Assembly: GCA_017642855.1 (NCBI GenBank)
Contig: JAEPOO010000001.1
Coordinates: forward strand, 1,583,072-1,647,071
Direction: 5' to 3'
Source: Pseudomonadales bacterium
GTDB lineage: Bacteria; Pseudomonadota; Gammaproteobacteria; Pseudomonadales; Azotimanducaceae
Length of the DNA: 64,000 nucleotides
Below are positions 18,357 to 26,685 of the stretch, in pieces (the stretch's first letter is position 1; every line of letters starts with the position of its first letter). A model generated the notes under the pieces. The model searched no databases. It saw nothing but the letters and a program-made list of their open reading frames with translations, and was not told where the DNA came from. A program made the translations under genes and the position numbers.

Positions 18357-18372
18357 GTTTTAGGCTGCCGCT

Positions 18373-18828
18373 ATGACCCTGGAAGAAATGCTCGAAATCG
18401 AGACGATCAAACAACTGCGCATCAAGTACAGTCATTACTTTGATGGCAAACGTATCGATGAACTCGCCGATCTCTTTACTGAAGATGCCGTTTGCGAATT
18501 TGGGCCGGACTATGGCGGCGATTGGCAAGGCAAAGACACCATCCGCAAAAATTTTGCCGGCTATGCCATCGAAGAGGGTGTCCCCTTCGGCGTTCTGCAC
18601 GCAGTGACCAATCCCCTGATTGAACTGATGGATAAGACCACCGCACATGGCCGATGGTATCTTCATGATCTTCGTACCACCGAAGGCGCAGACAATCCGC
18701 TGATCCTTTACGGGATCTATGACGATGTCTACAAAAAGGTCTTTGGCAAATGGCTGATTTACAGAACACGCATCGACTTTCTCTGGCCAAAGCGTCATGT
18801 CGGTGAACCAAGAGCGTTTTCATCATGA
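18373..18828 (+). CDS. SnoaL-like (NTF2-fold) protein
   Basis: A 151-residue paralogue of the protein at 5895-6386. It shares KxxYSHxxDxxxIDxLADLFTEDAV-type N-terminal helices, a GKDTIRKNF segment and the FLWPK end. NTF2-fold proteins of this kind act as isomerases, dehydratases or hydroxylases on polycyclic substrates, but catalytic residues cannot be assigned here. It is the first gene of the plus-strand P450 unit; its TGA overlaps the ATG of the next gene. A ribosome site is weak, and the operator copy 4 lies just upstream, suggesting a very short leader. Confidence 0.82.
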   Translation: MTLEEMLEIETIKQLRIKYSHYFDGKRIDELADLFTEDAVCEFGPDYGGDWQGKDTIRKNFAGYAIEEGVPFGVLHAVTNPLIELMDKTTAHGRWYLHDLRTTEGADNPLILYGIYDDVYKKVFGKWLIYRTRIDFLWPKRHVGEPRAFSS

Positions 18829-20255
18829 GCACCTACCGTTTTCTGGATGATATGGCAGACACGGCTGAACAAGACTTCGGTCAGCCGAAAACGTTCCCGC
18901 TGATGCCCGAAGGCGAGGCCGTCGATATGGGACATGCTGATGACGGCACACCCCTGTTCGACCCGCGCATCCTCGATTCACCGGAATTTTTCCGAAACCC
19001 CTACCCTTATTACAAGATCCTGCGAGATCACTATCCGGTGTACCACGACAAACTGCACAACACTTATTGGGTAACCCGATACGACGATATTACCGAGTGT
19101 TACTTTGACGACGAGGGTTTCAACACCATCCCGAAAGGTTCATCCAGCGGCGTACTCGGTAATACTCAATTGGAACTCTCCGGTATCGAACACAGGCGCC
19201 GCAGAAATCTCTACGGTCAACACCTGGTCGGTCAATCCCTGAACCATCGCATCCCTGCTATCGAACACCTGGCTGACGAAATGTTTGATCACTGGGACAC
19301 CATGGCGGCGGACGGCTCAGATTTTGTTACAGATGAAGACGGCAAGCGACTGGTTGAGCTGGGTATGGCATTCGCCAACGAGTTTCCGATACGCGTCGTC
19401 TGTGAAGTCCTTGGATTCCCGAAAGAAGCGCAATCCCAGTTCTTCTATTGGTACAACTCAATGATGACCGGTCTTGGTGGGTCCGATACACACAAACAAG
19501 GTGTGGAAGCGCGCCAGGATCTTGAGGACTATGTCGCAGGTATCGTGGAGCAACGGCGAGAAACTCCGACTTACCTCTACGACAGCGACGGCAATCCCAT
19601 CAGCAAAGATGTCATCAGCAAGCTCTGCGAAACCAAAGTGGACGGTGACTTCCTTTCCACGGAAGAAATCACCTCGAACATTGCGCTGGTGGTTGGCGGT
19701 GGCGGTGAAACCACGCGCGGCGCCATACTGAATATGTGGACTCTCCTTTTGCGACACCCTGAACAGTTCAAAGCAGTTGTGGACGATGAAGAAAACTGGG
19801 ACAAGGCGTTCCACGAAACGCTTAGGATCGCTTCACCTATTGGCGGCCAACCTCGACACAACACGTTTGACGTGGAGATGCACGGTGTGAAAGTGCCTGC
19901 CGGATCGCTCATGCAGATGGTGGACTTCTCCGCCAACCATGACGATCGCATCTTCAAGGATCCTGAGACCTTCGACATATTCAGAGACGACCTGTACTCA
20001 GGAAAACTCCTTCGGTCAGGCTACCGAAAAGAAGGTAAATGCAGCCACATGGCTTTCGGCGTTGGTCCGCACCTGTGTCCCGGTGCATGGATTTCGCATC
20101 AGGAAGCCGTCGTCGGCTCGAAAATTCTGCAAAAACGGATGAAGAATCCGAGAATTCGCGAAGACCTGATGCCGAAAGACATCGATGGAGAAAGCGCCGC
20201 ACCGATGGGCATTGTTTCCGTACGAGCACTGTGGCTCGAATATGATCTGGTCTGA
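18825..20255 (+). CDS. Cytochrome P450
   Basis: A 476-residue soluble P450 with an N-terminal extension of about 40 residues. Motifs: I-helix VVGGGGETTRGAILNMW, K-helix HETLR, and heme loop FGVGPHLCPG (residues about 411-420, ligand Cys about 418). The gene starts in the ATGA overlap with the SnoaL-like gene. It is followed, 18 bases later, by a P450-like gene lacking the heme cysteine. The GGGGETTRG pattern resembles sterol/terpene-hydroxylating bacterial families, but the substrate is not known. The 3Fe ferredoxin at 22966 is a likely donor. Confidence 0.92.
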   Translation: MSTYRFLDDMADTAEQDFGQPKTFPLMPEGEAVDMGHADDGTPLFDPRILDSPEFFRNPYPYYKILRDHYPVYHDKLHNTYWVTRYDDITECYFDDEGFNTIPKGSSSGVLGNTQLELSGIEHRRRRNLYGQHLVGQSLNHRIPAIEHLADEMFDHWDTMAADGSDFVTDEDGKRLVELGMAFANEFPIRVVCEVLGFPKEAQSQFFYWYNSMMTGLGGSDTHKQGVEARQDLEDYVAGIVEQRRETPTYLYDSDGNPISKDVISKLCETKVDGDFLSTEEITSNIALVVGGGGETTRGAILNMWTLLLRHPEQFKAVVDDEENWDKAFHETLRIASPIGGQPRHNTFDVEMHGVKVPAGSLMQMVDFSANHDDRIFKDPETFDIFRDDLYSGKLLRSGYRKEGKCSHMAFGVGPHLCPGAWISHQEAVVGSKILQKRMKNPRIREDLMPKDIDGESAAPMGIVSVRALWLEYDLV

Positions 20256-20273
20256 CTGGAATAAGGTGGAACC

Positions 20274-21590
20274 GTGGCAGCAGTAAAAGAAGAAGTCGCC
20301 GGCCGTAATGGCATCGTCATTCGGCGCCGGGAGTATGACAGCGACACACCAGGCTACCGGACCTACGAGGTCTATCAACGAGAACGTGTCGGCGAGAGCA
20401 CTGAGAAAATCAAACCAATCCAGCTCGTTTCCGACGACTATCGAAGAACCCCCTATCCGCTCCTCGAGATTCTTCGGGAAAATTACCCTTGCTACCGCGA
20501 CTGGCTGGCCAACAGTTACTGGATCAGTCAGTACAACGATGTCACCTCCATATTCGCCGATGATGCCAACTTTGAAACCAGACCCAAGACCTACTGCTAT
20601 CACATCGAGGATTTCGGCAGAGACCTCGGCAATGAACTCAGCGTTCTGAACGCAGAAGCCAGCTGTATTGAAGAACACACCGCAGAAGTCGCCACGAACA
20701 TTGCCACCGATCTTGCGGAAAAAGGCAACGGCGACCTGGCCACGGAATTTGCGGCGCGATTCGCCATAGATCTGTTGGCGAAACGTTACGATGTACCCGA
20801 ATCAGACATCAGCGAGTTCGGTGCCCGCTACTGGCGCATGCAGCGAGGCACTTCCTGGGAACCCCGACTACAGGATGACGGCATGAAAGCCATCAATGAG
20901 CTGGTGGCATACTTCAAGCCAGCCGTGGCTGCCAAAAAAGGCGGCCCCGACATGGTCTCTGCCATGGCAGAGCTCGGCGCCGGTCCCGAAGACGTTGTCC
21001 GGACCTTGCTGGAAGGTGACCATCAAACCCTGCACGGTGCACTGGCGAACATGTGGTACCTGCTACTCATGCATCCCACTGAGTTTGAGAAAGCCCGATC
21101 AGACAAACGCCTGATGAAGCTTGCCTACCTGGAGACAGTGCGCCACTCAACGCCCGTTATTTCCGCGGACCGATTTGCGCGACATGAGGTTGAACGATTC
21201 GGTCGACTACTTCCTGCAGGTGCGCGACTGATCTGCTCTGCAGCGGCTGCTAATCGAGATCCAAGGATATTCAGCGACCCGGACAAATTTATCGTAGACC
21301 GGCGCGACATGTGCCAGAGAGAGCCTCGAGGACACTACCGTGCAGATGGTCTGGCAACCGGCATTACCTTCGGGCTAGGAAAACCATCGGTGCATCCTGC
21401 CGTACCGGAAGATCGCCCTGTCTCACGATACGCGATCACTCGAGACACTGCGGTTGCCGCCTCAATGATATTGTTGGATCACATCGGCGGTCTGCAGATT
21501 GCAGAGGGTGCATCACCCCACCTGATCAGTTTAACCGTGGGTGAAATGCACGCCTGCTGGAATCTACCGGTGACTTTTAGAAAGAACTAG
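20274..21590 (+). CDS. P450-like protein without the heme-ligating cysteine
   Basis: A 438-residue protein starting at a GTG with AAGGTGG just upstream. It is a full-length P450 homologue: the ExxR motif is kept (Glu287-Arg290), as are the NMWYLLLMHP helix and AAAANRDPRIF. But the heme loop reads FGLGKPSVHP at residues 366-375, with Val where Cys is expected, and no alternative Cys in the loop. The I-helix acid-alcohol pair is also changed (EGDHQTLHGA, Gln for the acid). It cannot be a normal thiolate P450. It is uninterrupted and lies between two intact P450 genes (gaps 18 and 31 bases), so it appears maintained, perhaps as a partner or substrate-binding protein (inference). Confidence 0.85.
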   Translation: MAAVKEEVAGRNGIVIRRREYDSDTPGYRTYEVYQRERVGESTEKIKPIQLVSDDYRRTPYPLLEILRENYPCYRDWLANSYWISQYNDVTSIFADDANFETRPKTYCYHIEDFGRDLGNELSVLNAEASCIEEHTAEVATNIATDLAEKGNGDLATEFAARFAIDLLAKRYDVPESDISEFGARYWRMQRGTSWEPRLQDDGMKAINELVAYFKPAVAAKKGGPDMVSAMAELGAGPEDVVRTLLEGDHQTLHGALANMWYLLLMHPTEFEKARSDKRLMKLAYLETVRHSTPVISADRFARHEVERFGRLLPAGARLICSAAAANRDPRIFSDPDKFIVDRRDMCQREPRGHYRADGLATGITFGLGKPSVHPAVPEDRPVSRYAITRDTAVAASMILLDHIGGLQIAEGASPHLISLTVGEMHACWNLPVTFRKN

Positions 21591-21621
21591 CAACAAGAAC
21601 TAAAACATAAGGGAGCACACC

Positions 21622-22899
21622 ATGTCTGAAGCTACATCGATGCCACCACCCCTCGACCCTCGGGTATTTGACTCCGAAGAGTTTCAGAAAGACCCCTTCC
21701 CTATCTACAAACAACTACGGAATCACCATCCCATCTATCATGACCGTTTTCACAACCGATGGATTATTTCCCGGTACTGGGATGTCGACGGCGCTTTTCA
21801 GGACAACGACAGCTTTGATCGAGCCATGTACAAGCCGGATGGTCCTTATGACTTCGGCTCTCGCCACGTTTTCGGCCCTAACATTCTTGAATACGGCAAC
21901 AGCGATGAGCATCGACGGCTAAGAAACATTGTCGCGGGACAATTCGTCGGACAGAAGCTTCAGGACTTCATTCCGATGATTCACCAGATTTCGGAAGAAG
22001 TGATTGATCGGTTCATCGACAACGGCGAAGTAGAAATTGTTTCAGAGTTTGCGAGCCAGGTGCCCATACGGGTGATTTCAAACATGATGGCCCTGCCGCG
22101 GGAGGACGAAGATACGTTCGTTGAGTGGTACCAGCTCCTGATCGCAGGACTTGGCTTCGGCGGCGAACACCTGATGCGAGGTCTGCAGGCGCGCAACGAC
22201 ATGTGGGACTACATCGACCCCCTGATCAAGGAACGCAGCAAGAATCCAGGCGAAGACCTGCTATCCAGAATTTGCGTCGCCGAGATCGAAGGCAGTCGAA
22301 TGACGATCGAGGAAGTCAAAGGCTTTATTTCCCTGCTGCTGGCAGCAGGCGGCGACACCACGGAGAAAGCCATCGCCAACATGTGGTACCACCTTCTCTA
22401 TACACAGCCAGATCAACTTCAGGATGTCATCGACAATCCAGAACTCTGGGAGAACGTGTTTACCGAAATGATGCGCTATGACCCGGTGGTACATGCGCAA
22501 TTCCGATATACCACTCGTGAAATTGAATTACACAATGACGTCATTCCGGAACGTGCCGGTGTGATTCTTTACCTTGGCGCGGGGAATCGAGACGAGCGGG
22601 CGTTTAAAGACCCCGACACTTTCAACATCCATCGCGATGACCTGCACATGGGGCGTGAGAATCGTTCCGGTCGATACAAAGATGGCAAAAACGGACACCT
22701 GGGTTTTGGTATCGGCCAACACTTCTGCATGGGTTATGCGATGGCGCGGCAGGAATCCGCCATCGCCTGCAGCAAGCTGGCTGAACGCATCAAGAACCCG
22801 AAACCGAAGATTGCTGACCATCCGGGTATCAGCTCACCTAACATCGATTCCGGCGGTTTCCGCTCGCCCCAGGAGCTAAGGATGACCTTTGAAAGTTGA
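21622..22899 (+). CDS. Cytochrome P450
   Basis: A 425-residue soluble P450 with I-helix LLLAAGGDTTEKAIANMW, K-helix TEMMR, and heme loop FGIGQHFCMG (residues about 362-371, ligand Cys about 369). A GGGAG ribosome site lies before the ATG. It begins DPRVFDSEEFQKDPFPIYKQLR, strongly similar to the start of the P450 two genes upstream, so the three P450-type genes probably arose by tandem duplication. Followed by a [3Fe-4S] ferredoxin gene, its probable electron donor. Confidence 0.93.
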   Translation: MSEATSMPPPLDPRVFDSEEFQKDPFPIYKQLRNHHPIYHDRFHNRWIISRYWDVDGAFQDNDSFDRAMYKPDGPYDFGSRHVFGPNILEYGNSDEHRRLRNIVAGQFVGQKLQDFIPMIHQISEEVIDRFIDNGEVEIVSEFASQVPIRVISNMMALPREDEDTFVEWYQLLIAGLGFGGEHLMRGLQARNDMWDYIDPLIKERSKNPGEDLLSRICVAEIEGSRMTIEEVKGFISLLLAAGGDTTEKAIANMWYHLLYTQPDQLQDVIDNPELWENVFTEMMRYDPVVHAQFRYTTREIELHNDVIPERAGVILYLGAGNRDERAFKDPDTFNIHRDDLHMGRENRSGRYKDGKNGHLGFGIGQHFCMGYAMARQESAIACSKLAERIKNPKPKIADHPGISSPNIDSGGFRSPQELRMTFES

Positions 22900-22965
22900 G
22901 AGAGCCTTCAGCGTTACTTGGTCCACCCGTGAGGGACCTGAAGATCGAATACGGGGCAAAGCAGA

Positions 22966-23160
22966 TTGAAAGTCCGAATAGATAAGAGCAAATGCTATAT
23001 GTCCGGCGAGTGTTACTACAACCACCCGGAGCTCTTCAAAATGGATGACGAGGGTTATCCCATTGTCCTGGTGGATGACATCCAGGACGACGCAATGAAA
23101 AAGCATGCACGGGAGGCGGTTGAGGTCTGCCCTGCCGTCGCTATTTCAGTCGAATCATGA
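22966..23160 (+). CDS. [3Fe-4S] ferredoxin, P450-associated
   Basis: A 64-residue ferredoxin read from a TTG start with GGGG 9 bases upstream. It has exactly three cysteines, Cys10, Cys16 and Cys55 (followed by Pro), the pattern C-x5-C...CP of single-cluster [3Fe-4S] ferredoxins that feed bacterial P450s. Position directly after the P450 genes supports this. Its TGA overlaps the ATG of the MaoC-like gene. Confidence 0.9.
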   Translation: MKVRIDKSKCYMSGECYYNHPELFKMDDEGYPIVLVDDIQDDAMKKHAREAVEVCPAVAISVES

Positions 23161-23627
23161 GCAGATTCAAACTCGCGACGATCCACGAGCACATCGGAGA
23201 AGAGCTCGCTGTGACAGATTGGGTCGATGTTGATCAGATGCAGATCAACATTTTCGGAGAAGTGACCCGTTGGACACCCAGGGGGCACATAGATCCTGAA
23301 TGGGCTGAGGAAAACAGCCCCTACGGCGGTACGCTCGTACACGGATTTTTCATGGTGAGTCTGATTACCCATTTCCTGGAATTGGGTGGTCTGCGATATC
23401 CAGATGGTGAGAACTCACTTAACTACGGCATGGACAAAGCAAGAATCCTTCGGCCTGTGGTCATCGGCGAAGGGGTTCGCTTACGCGATCGTATTCGGTT
23501 GCTGGAAGTCACGGACAAAAACGAGCGACAGCGCCTGATCAAAACTGAACACCATATCGAAGCGGACAATCTCGATAAGCCGGCTGCTTATATCGAATAC
23601 CTGAACCTCTGGCACTGGAGGGATTAA
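23157..23627 (+). CDS. MaoC-like hotdog-fold dehydratase
   Basis: A 156-residue protein with hotdog fold features: FSEV-like N-terminal strand (WVDVDQMQINIFGEVTRW), then the PYGGTLVHGFFMVSLITHF helix carrying the conserved Gly-x-Leu-x-His-Gly of R-specific enoyl-CoA hydratases, and a C-terminal sheet. Family members hydrate trans-2-enoyl-CoA. The upstream Asp/His pair is plausible (Asp near residue 25, His near 62) but not proven. It is last in the plus-strand P450 unit, overlapping the ferredoxin gene, and may act on a CoA-activated side chain. Confidence 0.82.
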   Translation: MSRFKLATIHEHIGEELAVTDWVDVDQMQINIFGEVTRWTPRGHIDPEWAEENSPYGGTLVHGFFMVSLITHFLELGGLRYPDGENSLNYGMDKARILRPVVIGEGVRLRDRIRLLEVTDKNERQRLIKTEHHIEADNLDKPAAYIEYLNLWHWRD

Positions 23628-23647
23628 GAGGCTTCAGCGCGAAGGAA

Positions 23648-24823
23648 CTAAAAGTTTCTGGTGTTAAAAGCCTCGTAATCGTCTTTCAGGAAATCCCGGC
23701 TGATAATCAGCTTCATCACTTCTGAAGAACCCGCATAAATCGGTGAAATGGCCGCATCCGTGTACTGTCGGGAAATTGGATACTCATCCATATAACCCGC
23801 ACCGCCGTGCAGCTGGACACCAATGGCCGCAGCACGAACCTGAAGCTCACTGGTCTGATACTTGGCTTTTGCCGCATCAACCGGTGTCAGTTTGCCTTCG
23901 TTCTGTGCAGACACACACTGATCCACAAACACCTGCGCAAAGTCGAGGTCTGTACGCAGCTCAGCAAGTTTGAACTGTGTATTCTGGAAATCAGCGACCT
24001 TCTGACCAAAGAGGTTTCGCTCTTTCACGAATTCCAACGTCAAATCAAAAGACAGCTGCGCGGCTGCCAGATACTGACACGCTCCAATGAGGCGCTCTTC
24101 TGCCAAGCCCTCCATCAGATAGTAAAAGCCTTTTCCGGGCTCTCCCAACACATTATCTGAGGGGACGCGCACATCATTGAAGAACAACTCTGCGGTGTCC
24201 TGACCTTTAAGGCCCATTTTTTTCAGGTTGCGACCACGCTCAAAGCCTTCCATGCCACGCTCAACGATAAAGAGCGTCATTTCATGGGGTTTATCTTCAG
24301 CGCCGGTTTTCGCCGCAACTATGACAAGATCGGAGTTGATGCCGTTAGAGATGTACGTCTTCTGACCGTTGATCACCCAGTCATCCCCATCTTTCACTGC
24401 TCGGCTTCGCATTCCGGCCAGGTCACTACCCGCATCCGGCTCCGTCATTGCAATGGCGAGAATATGTTCGCCGGAGGTGCACTTAGGCAGAAAACGCGCC
24501 TGTTGTTCTTCAGAACCAAACCGCGTCAGGTAGGGTCCCACCAATCTGCTGTGCAGGGTGTTGAACCAATCGAGACACCGGGCGTAAGCGGTTTCTTCAA
24601 TAATGATCTGCTCAAACCTGAAGTCATTGTCGCCCATGCCACCATGCTCTTCCTTTGGCCAAACCATCAGGAAGCCATGTTTGCCTGCCGCCTTGAACGC
24701 CTCGCGATCGACAATACCTGCCTCGCGCCAGCTTTCCATGTGCGGCACGATCTCGGCAGCCAGGAACTTCCGGTAAGCATCACGGAAAATGACCTGCTCT
24801 TCAGTGAAGGATCTCTCTAACAT
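23648..24823 (-). CDS. Acyl-CoA dehydrogenase
   Basis: A 391-residue flavoenzyme. Motifs include AIAMTEPDAGSDLAGMRSRA (FAD/substrate-binding), WVINGQKTYISNG, and the C-terminal LHGGAGYMDEYPISRQYTDA. The stretch PIYAGSSEVMKLII has Ala where medium-chain enzymes carry the catalytic Glu (IYEGT); many bacterial relatives use a Glu elsewhere, so the enzyme need not be inactive. It starts a monocistronic unit convergent with the MaoC-like gene. It probably oxidises a CoA ester in the same pathway (inference). Confidence 0.93.
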   Translation of the reverse strand: MLERSFTEEQVIFRDAYRKFLAAEIVPHMESWREAGIVDREAFKAAGKHGFLMVWPKEEHGGMGDNDFRFEQIIIEETAYARCLDWFNTLHSRLVGPYLTRFGSEEQQARFLPKCTSGEHILAIAMTEPDAGSDLAGMRSRAVKDGDDWVINGQKTYISNGINSDLVIVAAKTGAEDKPHEMTLFIVERGMEGFERGRNLKKMGLKGQDTAELFFNDVRVPSDNVLGEPGKGFYYLMEGLAEERLIGACQYLAAAQLSFDLTLEFVKERNLFGQKVADFQNTQFKLAELRTDLDFAQVFVDQCVSAQNEGKLTPVDAAKAKYQTSELQVRAAAIGVQLHGGAGYMDEYPISRQYTDAAISPIYAGSSEVMKLIISRDFLKDDYEAFNTRNF

Positions 24824-24859
24824 CTCGTCTATCTCAAACTGACAAAGAGGCGAAGTTTA

Positions 24860-25825
24860 TCACTGTCGAAAGGTCTGAAAGAAACGCTCATAAAATCGGG
24901 ACTCGGAGACGCCTGACGCAATACGAACCAGGCTGGCTGGGTCGGGGTGCCATTCGGTCACACCCTGACGAGGGCCGGATTCAAGTTCAACCTGAACATG
25001 GCCCGCCTGATATTCACACACTTCAGGATGAAAAATCGCGAGGGCTGCCAGCGGATCATGAAAGTGAAGTTCCGCTCTTTCCGCAAACCAGACTTCAGAC
25101 CAGTCCAGAACGATTTGCAGCAGAGGGTCCTTAGAAAACTGACTGGCGACTTCATCCGGCAACATGCCGAGACGCCAGGTAATGTCCAGCCCAAACGCAC
25201 GCACCGGACAATGCACGCCGCGAAACATCAGGTCTGTGGCATGCGGGTCGATAATCGCATTCCACTCAGTGGGTCCCCATGGTGTCGGGTAATCGGAATA
25301 TTTGCCGCCCATAATCACCAGCTCCTTCAGGTGCCGGGTAATCTGCGGGTCTTGTTCAATTAACCGGGCGACATTGGTAAATGGCCCCACTGCCAGAAGT
25401 GTCACTTCTCCCTTGTGCTTCAGAATGGTTTCGCGGAGAAACGAAACCGCTCGATCGGGCTCGCGTGCTGAGACCCGCGGAGCATGATCGAGCTTTGCTG
25501 CTTGCGGTGCTTCTTTCTGGCGTTGCTCGATCACATAAGGGAGCTCGTAGCCAGCCACAATCGGAAGTCGCTTTCCTGCTGCTTCCACAAGATAGCGCGC
25601 CAACGCGACTCGCTCATGGGCAGCCCCTGTTACCGTTGTGATTCCTAGAAGATCACATCTGGGCTCTGATAGAAGATAAGCCAAGGCAACCGCATCGTCG
25701 ATGTCACTGCCGATATCGGTGTCGAGCAGAACCTTAACGGTATCCGCGCTGGCCGCACGACCAAGTATCGGAGCCGCGCCTATAGCCGCGACGCTCTGCA
25801 GCAGTGTGCGGCGGGTTAAGCTCAT
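24860..25825 (-). CDS. Inosine-uridine-type nucleoside hydrolase with Tat-like signal
   Basis: A 321-residue hydrolase of N-glycosidic bonds. The calcium-binding motif LLDTDIGSDIDDAVAL follows an N-terminal signal containing TRRTLLQSVAAIGAAPILGRAASA, which looks like a twin-arginine signal peptide, so export to the periplasm is likely. Later blocks (IMGGKYSDYPT, EWNAIIDPHAT) are typical of the family. Its start overlaps the stop of the VOC gene upstream (25822-25825). Substrate may be a nucleoside or a related glycoside. Confidence 0.88.
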   Translation of the reverse strand: MSLTRRTLLQSVAAIGAAPILGRAASADTVKVLLDTDIGSDIDDAVALAYLLSEPRCDLLGITTVTGAAHERVALARYLVEAAGKRLPIVAGYELPYVIEQRQKEAPQAAKLDHAPRVSAREPDRAVSFLRETILKHKGEVTLLAVGPFTNVARLIEQDPQITRHLKELVIMGGKYSDYPTPWGPTEWNAIIDPHATDLMFRGVHCPVRAFGLDITWRLGMLPDEVASQFSKDPLLQIVLDWSEVWFAERAELHFHDPLAALAIFHPEVCEYQAGHVQVELESGPRQGVTEWHPDPASLVRIASGVSESRFYERFFQTFRQ

Positions 25826-26193
25826 CTGTGTTGGTCAATCAGAATCTGGTTGCCATCCGGATCCTGCAGCATCACGGAACCGGGGCCAGACGTCCCCTCT
25901 TCAACCCGAGTCGCAAGTTCGAGCCCCGCAGACTCCAGTGCTGATTGAATGGTGCGAACATCAGTGAACTCTGCTGTCTCCTGCGCCTGTTGATCCCATC
26001 CAGGATTAAAGGTCATGACGTTCCCTTCAAACATGCCCTGGAACAGACCAATCACATGATCACCGTTTCTTAACATCAGCCAACCCTGATCAGGATCACC
26101 GCCGAACCCCTCGAAACCCAGGGCTTCATAGAAGCTTTTCGAAGCGGCAAGGTCTTTTACCGACAAACTGACAGAAAACGCACCCAGATCCAT
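25822..26193 (-). CDS. VOC (glyoxalase/bleomycin-resistance-like) protein
   Basis: A 123-residue protein of two beta-alpha-beta-beta-beta units. It begins GAFSVSLSVKDLAASKSFYEALGF and ends VMLQDPDGNQILIDQ, the standard VOC family frame. Metal ligands are not complete enough to assign an activity. It precedes the nucleoside hydrolase gene with a four-base overlap, so the two are co-transcribed. Confidence 0.85.
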   Translation of the reverse strand: MDLGAFSVSLSVKDLAASKSFYEALGFEGFGGDPDQGWLMLRNGDHVIGLFQGMFEGNVMTFNPGWDQQAQETAEFTDVRTIQSALESAGLELATRVEEGTSGPGSVMLQDPDGNQILIDQHR

Positions 26194-26241
26194 GTTTCAC
26201 TCCTGTTTTTCTTTGAGGCCTATAGCTTAAACTCATCGAAC

Positions 26242-26682
26242 ATGAAAAAAGTATTCGTTTCGTTAGTTCTGCTGCTATCTGCGCCACTGTTTGCGTCGCA
26301 GGTTTATATCTGGACCGACGAACACGGAAAGAAACACTTCAGCGACACGCCACCTGCAGAGTCTGTAGAAGTCAGGCAGGAAACCTTTGAACTCGAAAAC
26401 GTCGACGCAGGCTACCCACATACCGATGCCGACAGCTACAAACACATCCAAGAGAGCTGGGCTGACAAGAAGAAACGGGAAAAGGCAGAAAAAGCTGAAC
26501 TCGAAAAACGGCGGGCCGAATACATGAAAGGTCCTTGCATGCAGGCAAGAAAAGACCTCTCAAAACTTCAGGGACGCGTCGCGTTCTATGATGACGATGG
26601 CAATGAGATTCGTGTCTCCGAAACCGATCGACAACAAAAAGTCGCCGAGCTGAACGCTGACATCAACAGGTACTGCAACTAA
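26242..26682 (+). CDS. DUF4124-domain periplasmic protein
   Basis: A 146-residue protein with a signal peptide (MKKVFVSLVLLLSAPLFAS) followed directly by QVYIWTDEHGKKHFSDTPP, the DUF4124 signature common in Gammaproteobacteria. The rest is a charged helical tail with Lys/Glu repeats and two Cys (in GPCMQARK and at the C-terminus), which could form a disulfide. Function unknown. Its stop nearly touches the convergent SDR gene (3-base gap). Confidence 0.85.
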   Translation: MKKVFVSLVLLLSAPLFASQVYIWTDEHGKKHFSDTPPAESVEVRQETFELENVDAGYPHTDADSYKHIQESWADKKKREKAEKAELEKRRAEYMKGPCMQARKDLSKLQGRVAFYDDDGNEIRVSETDRQQKVAELNADINRYCN

Positions 26683-26685
26683 TGC

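Larger units (their letters stand above)
17908..18372. other. Divergent promoter region with a possible gene remnant
   Basis: This 465-base gap separates the two large divergent oxygenase units. It holds two copies of the 14-bp palindrome (17980-17993 and 18343-18356), one near each gene. Between them, plus-strand bases 18034-18186 read in one frame as a protein-like stretch (GPFLGSYLNDHQ, stop at 18097, then SFSVFSSFDDQTHDRW, stop at 18184) without a start codon. This may be a decayed gene fragment, but I could not assign it to a family. No convincing terminator or RNA gene is visible. Confidence 0.35.

Noticed and set aside
23648..24823. Acyl-CoA dehydrogenase as inactive because IYEGT is IYAGS
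   Set aside because: Several active acyl-CoA dehydrogenase subfamilies place the catalytic Glu elsewhere, so this alone is not evidence of inactivity.
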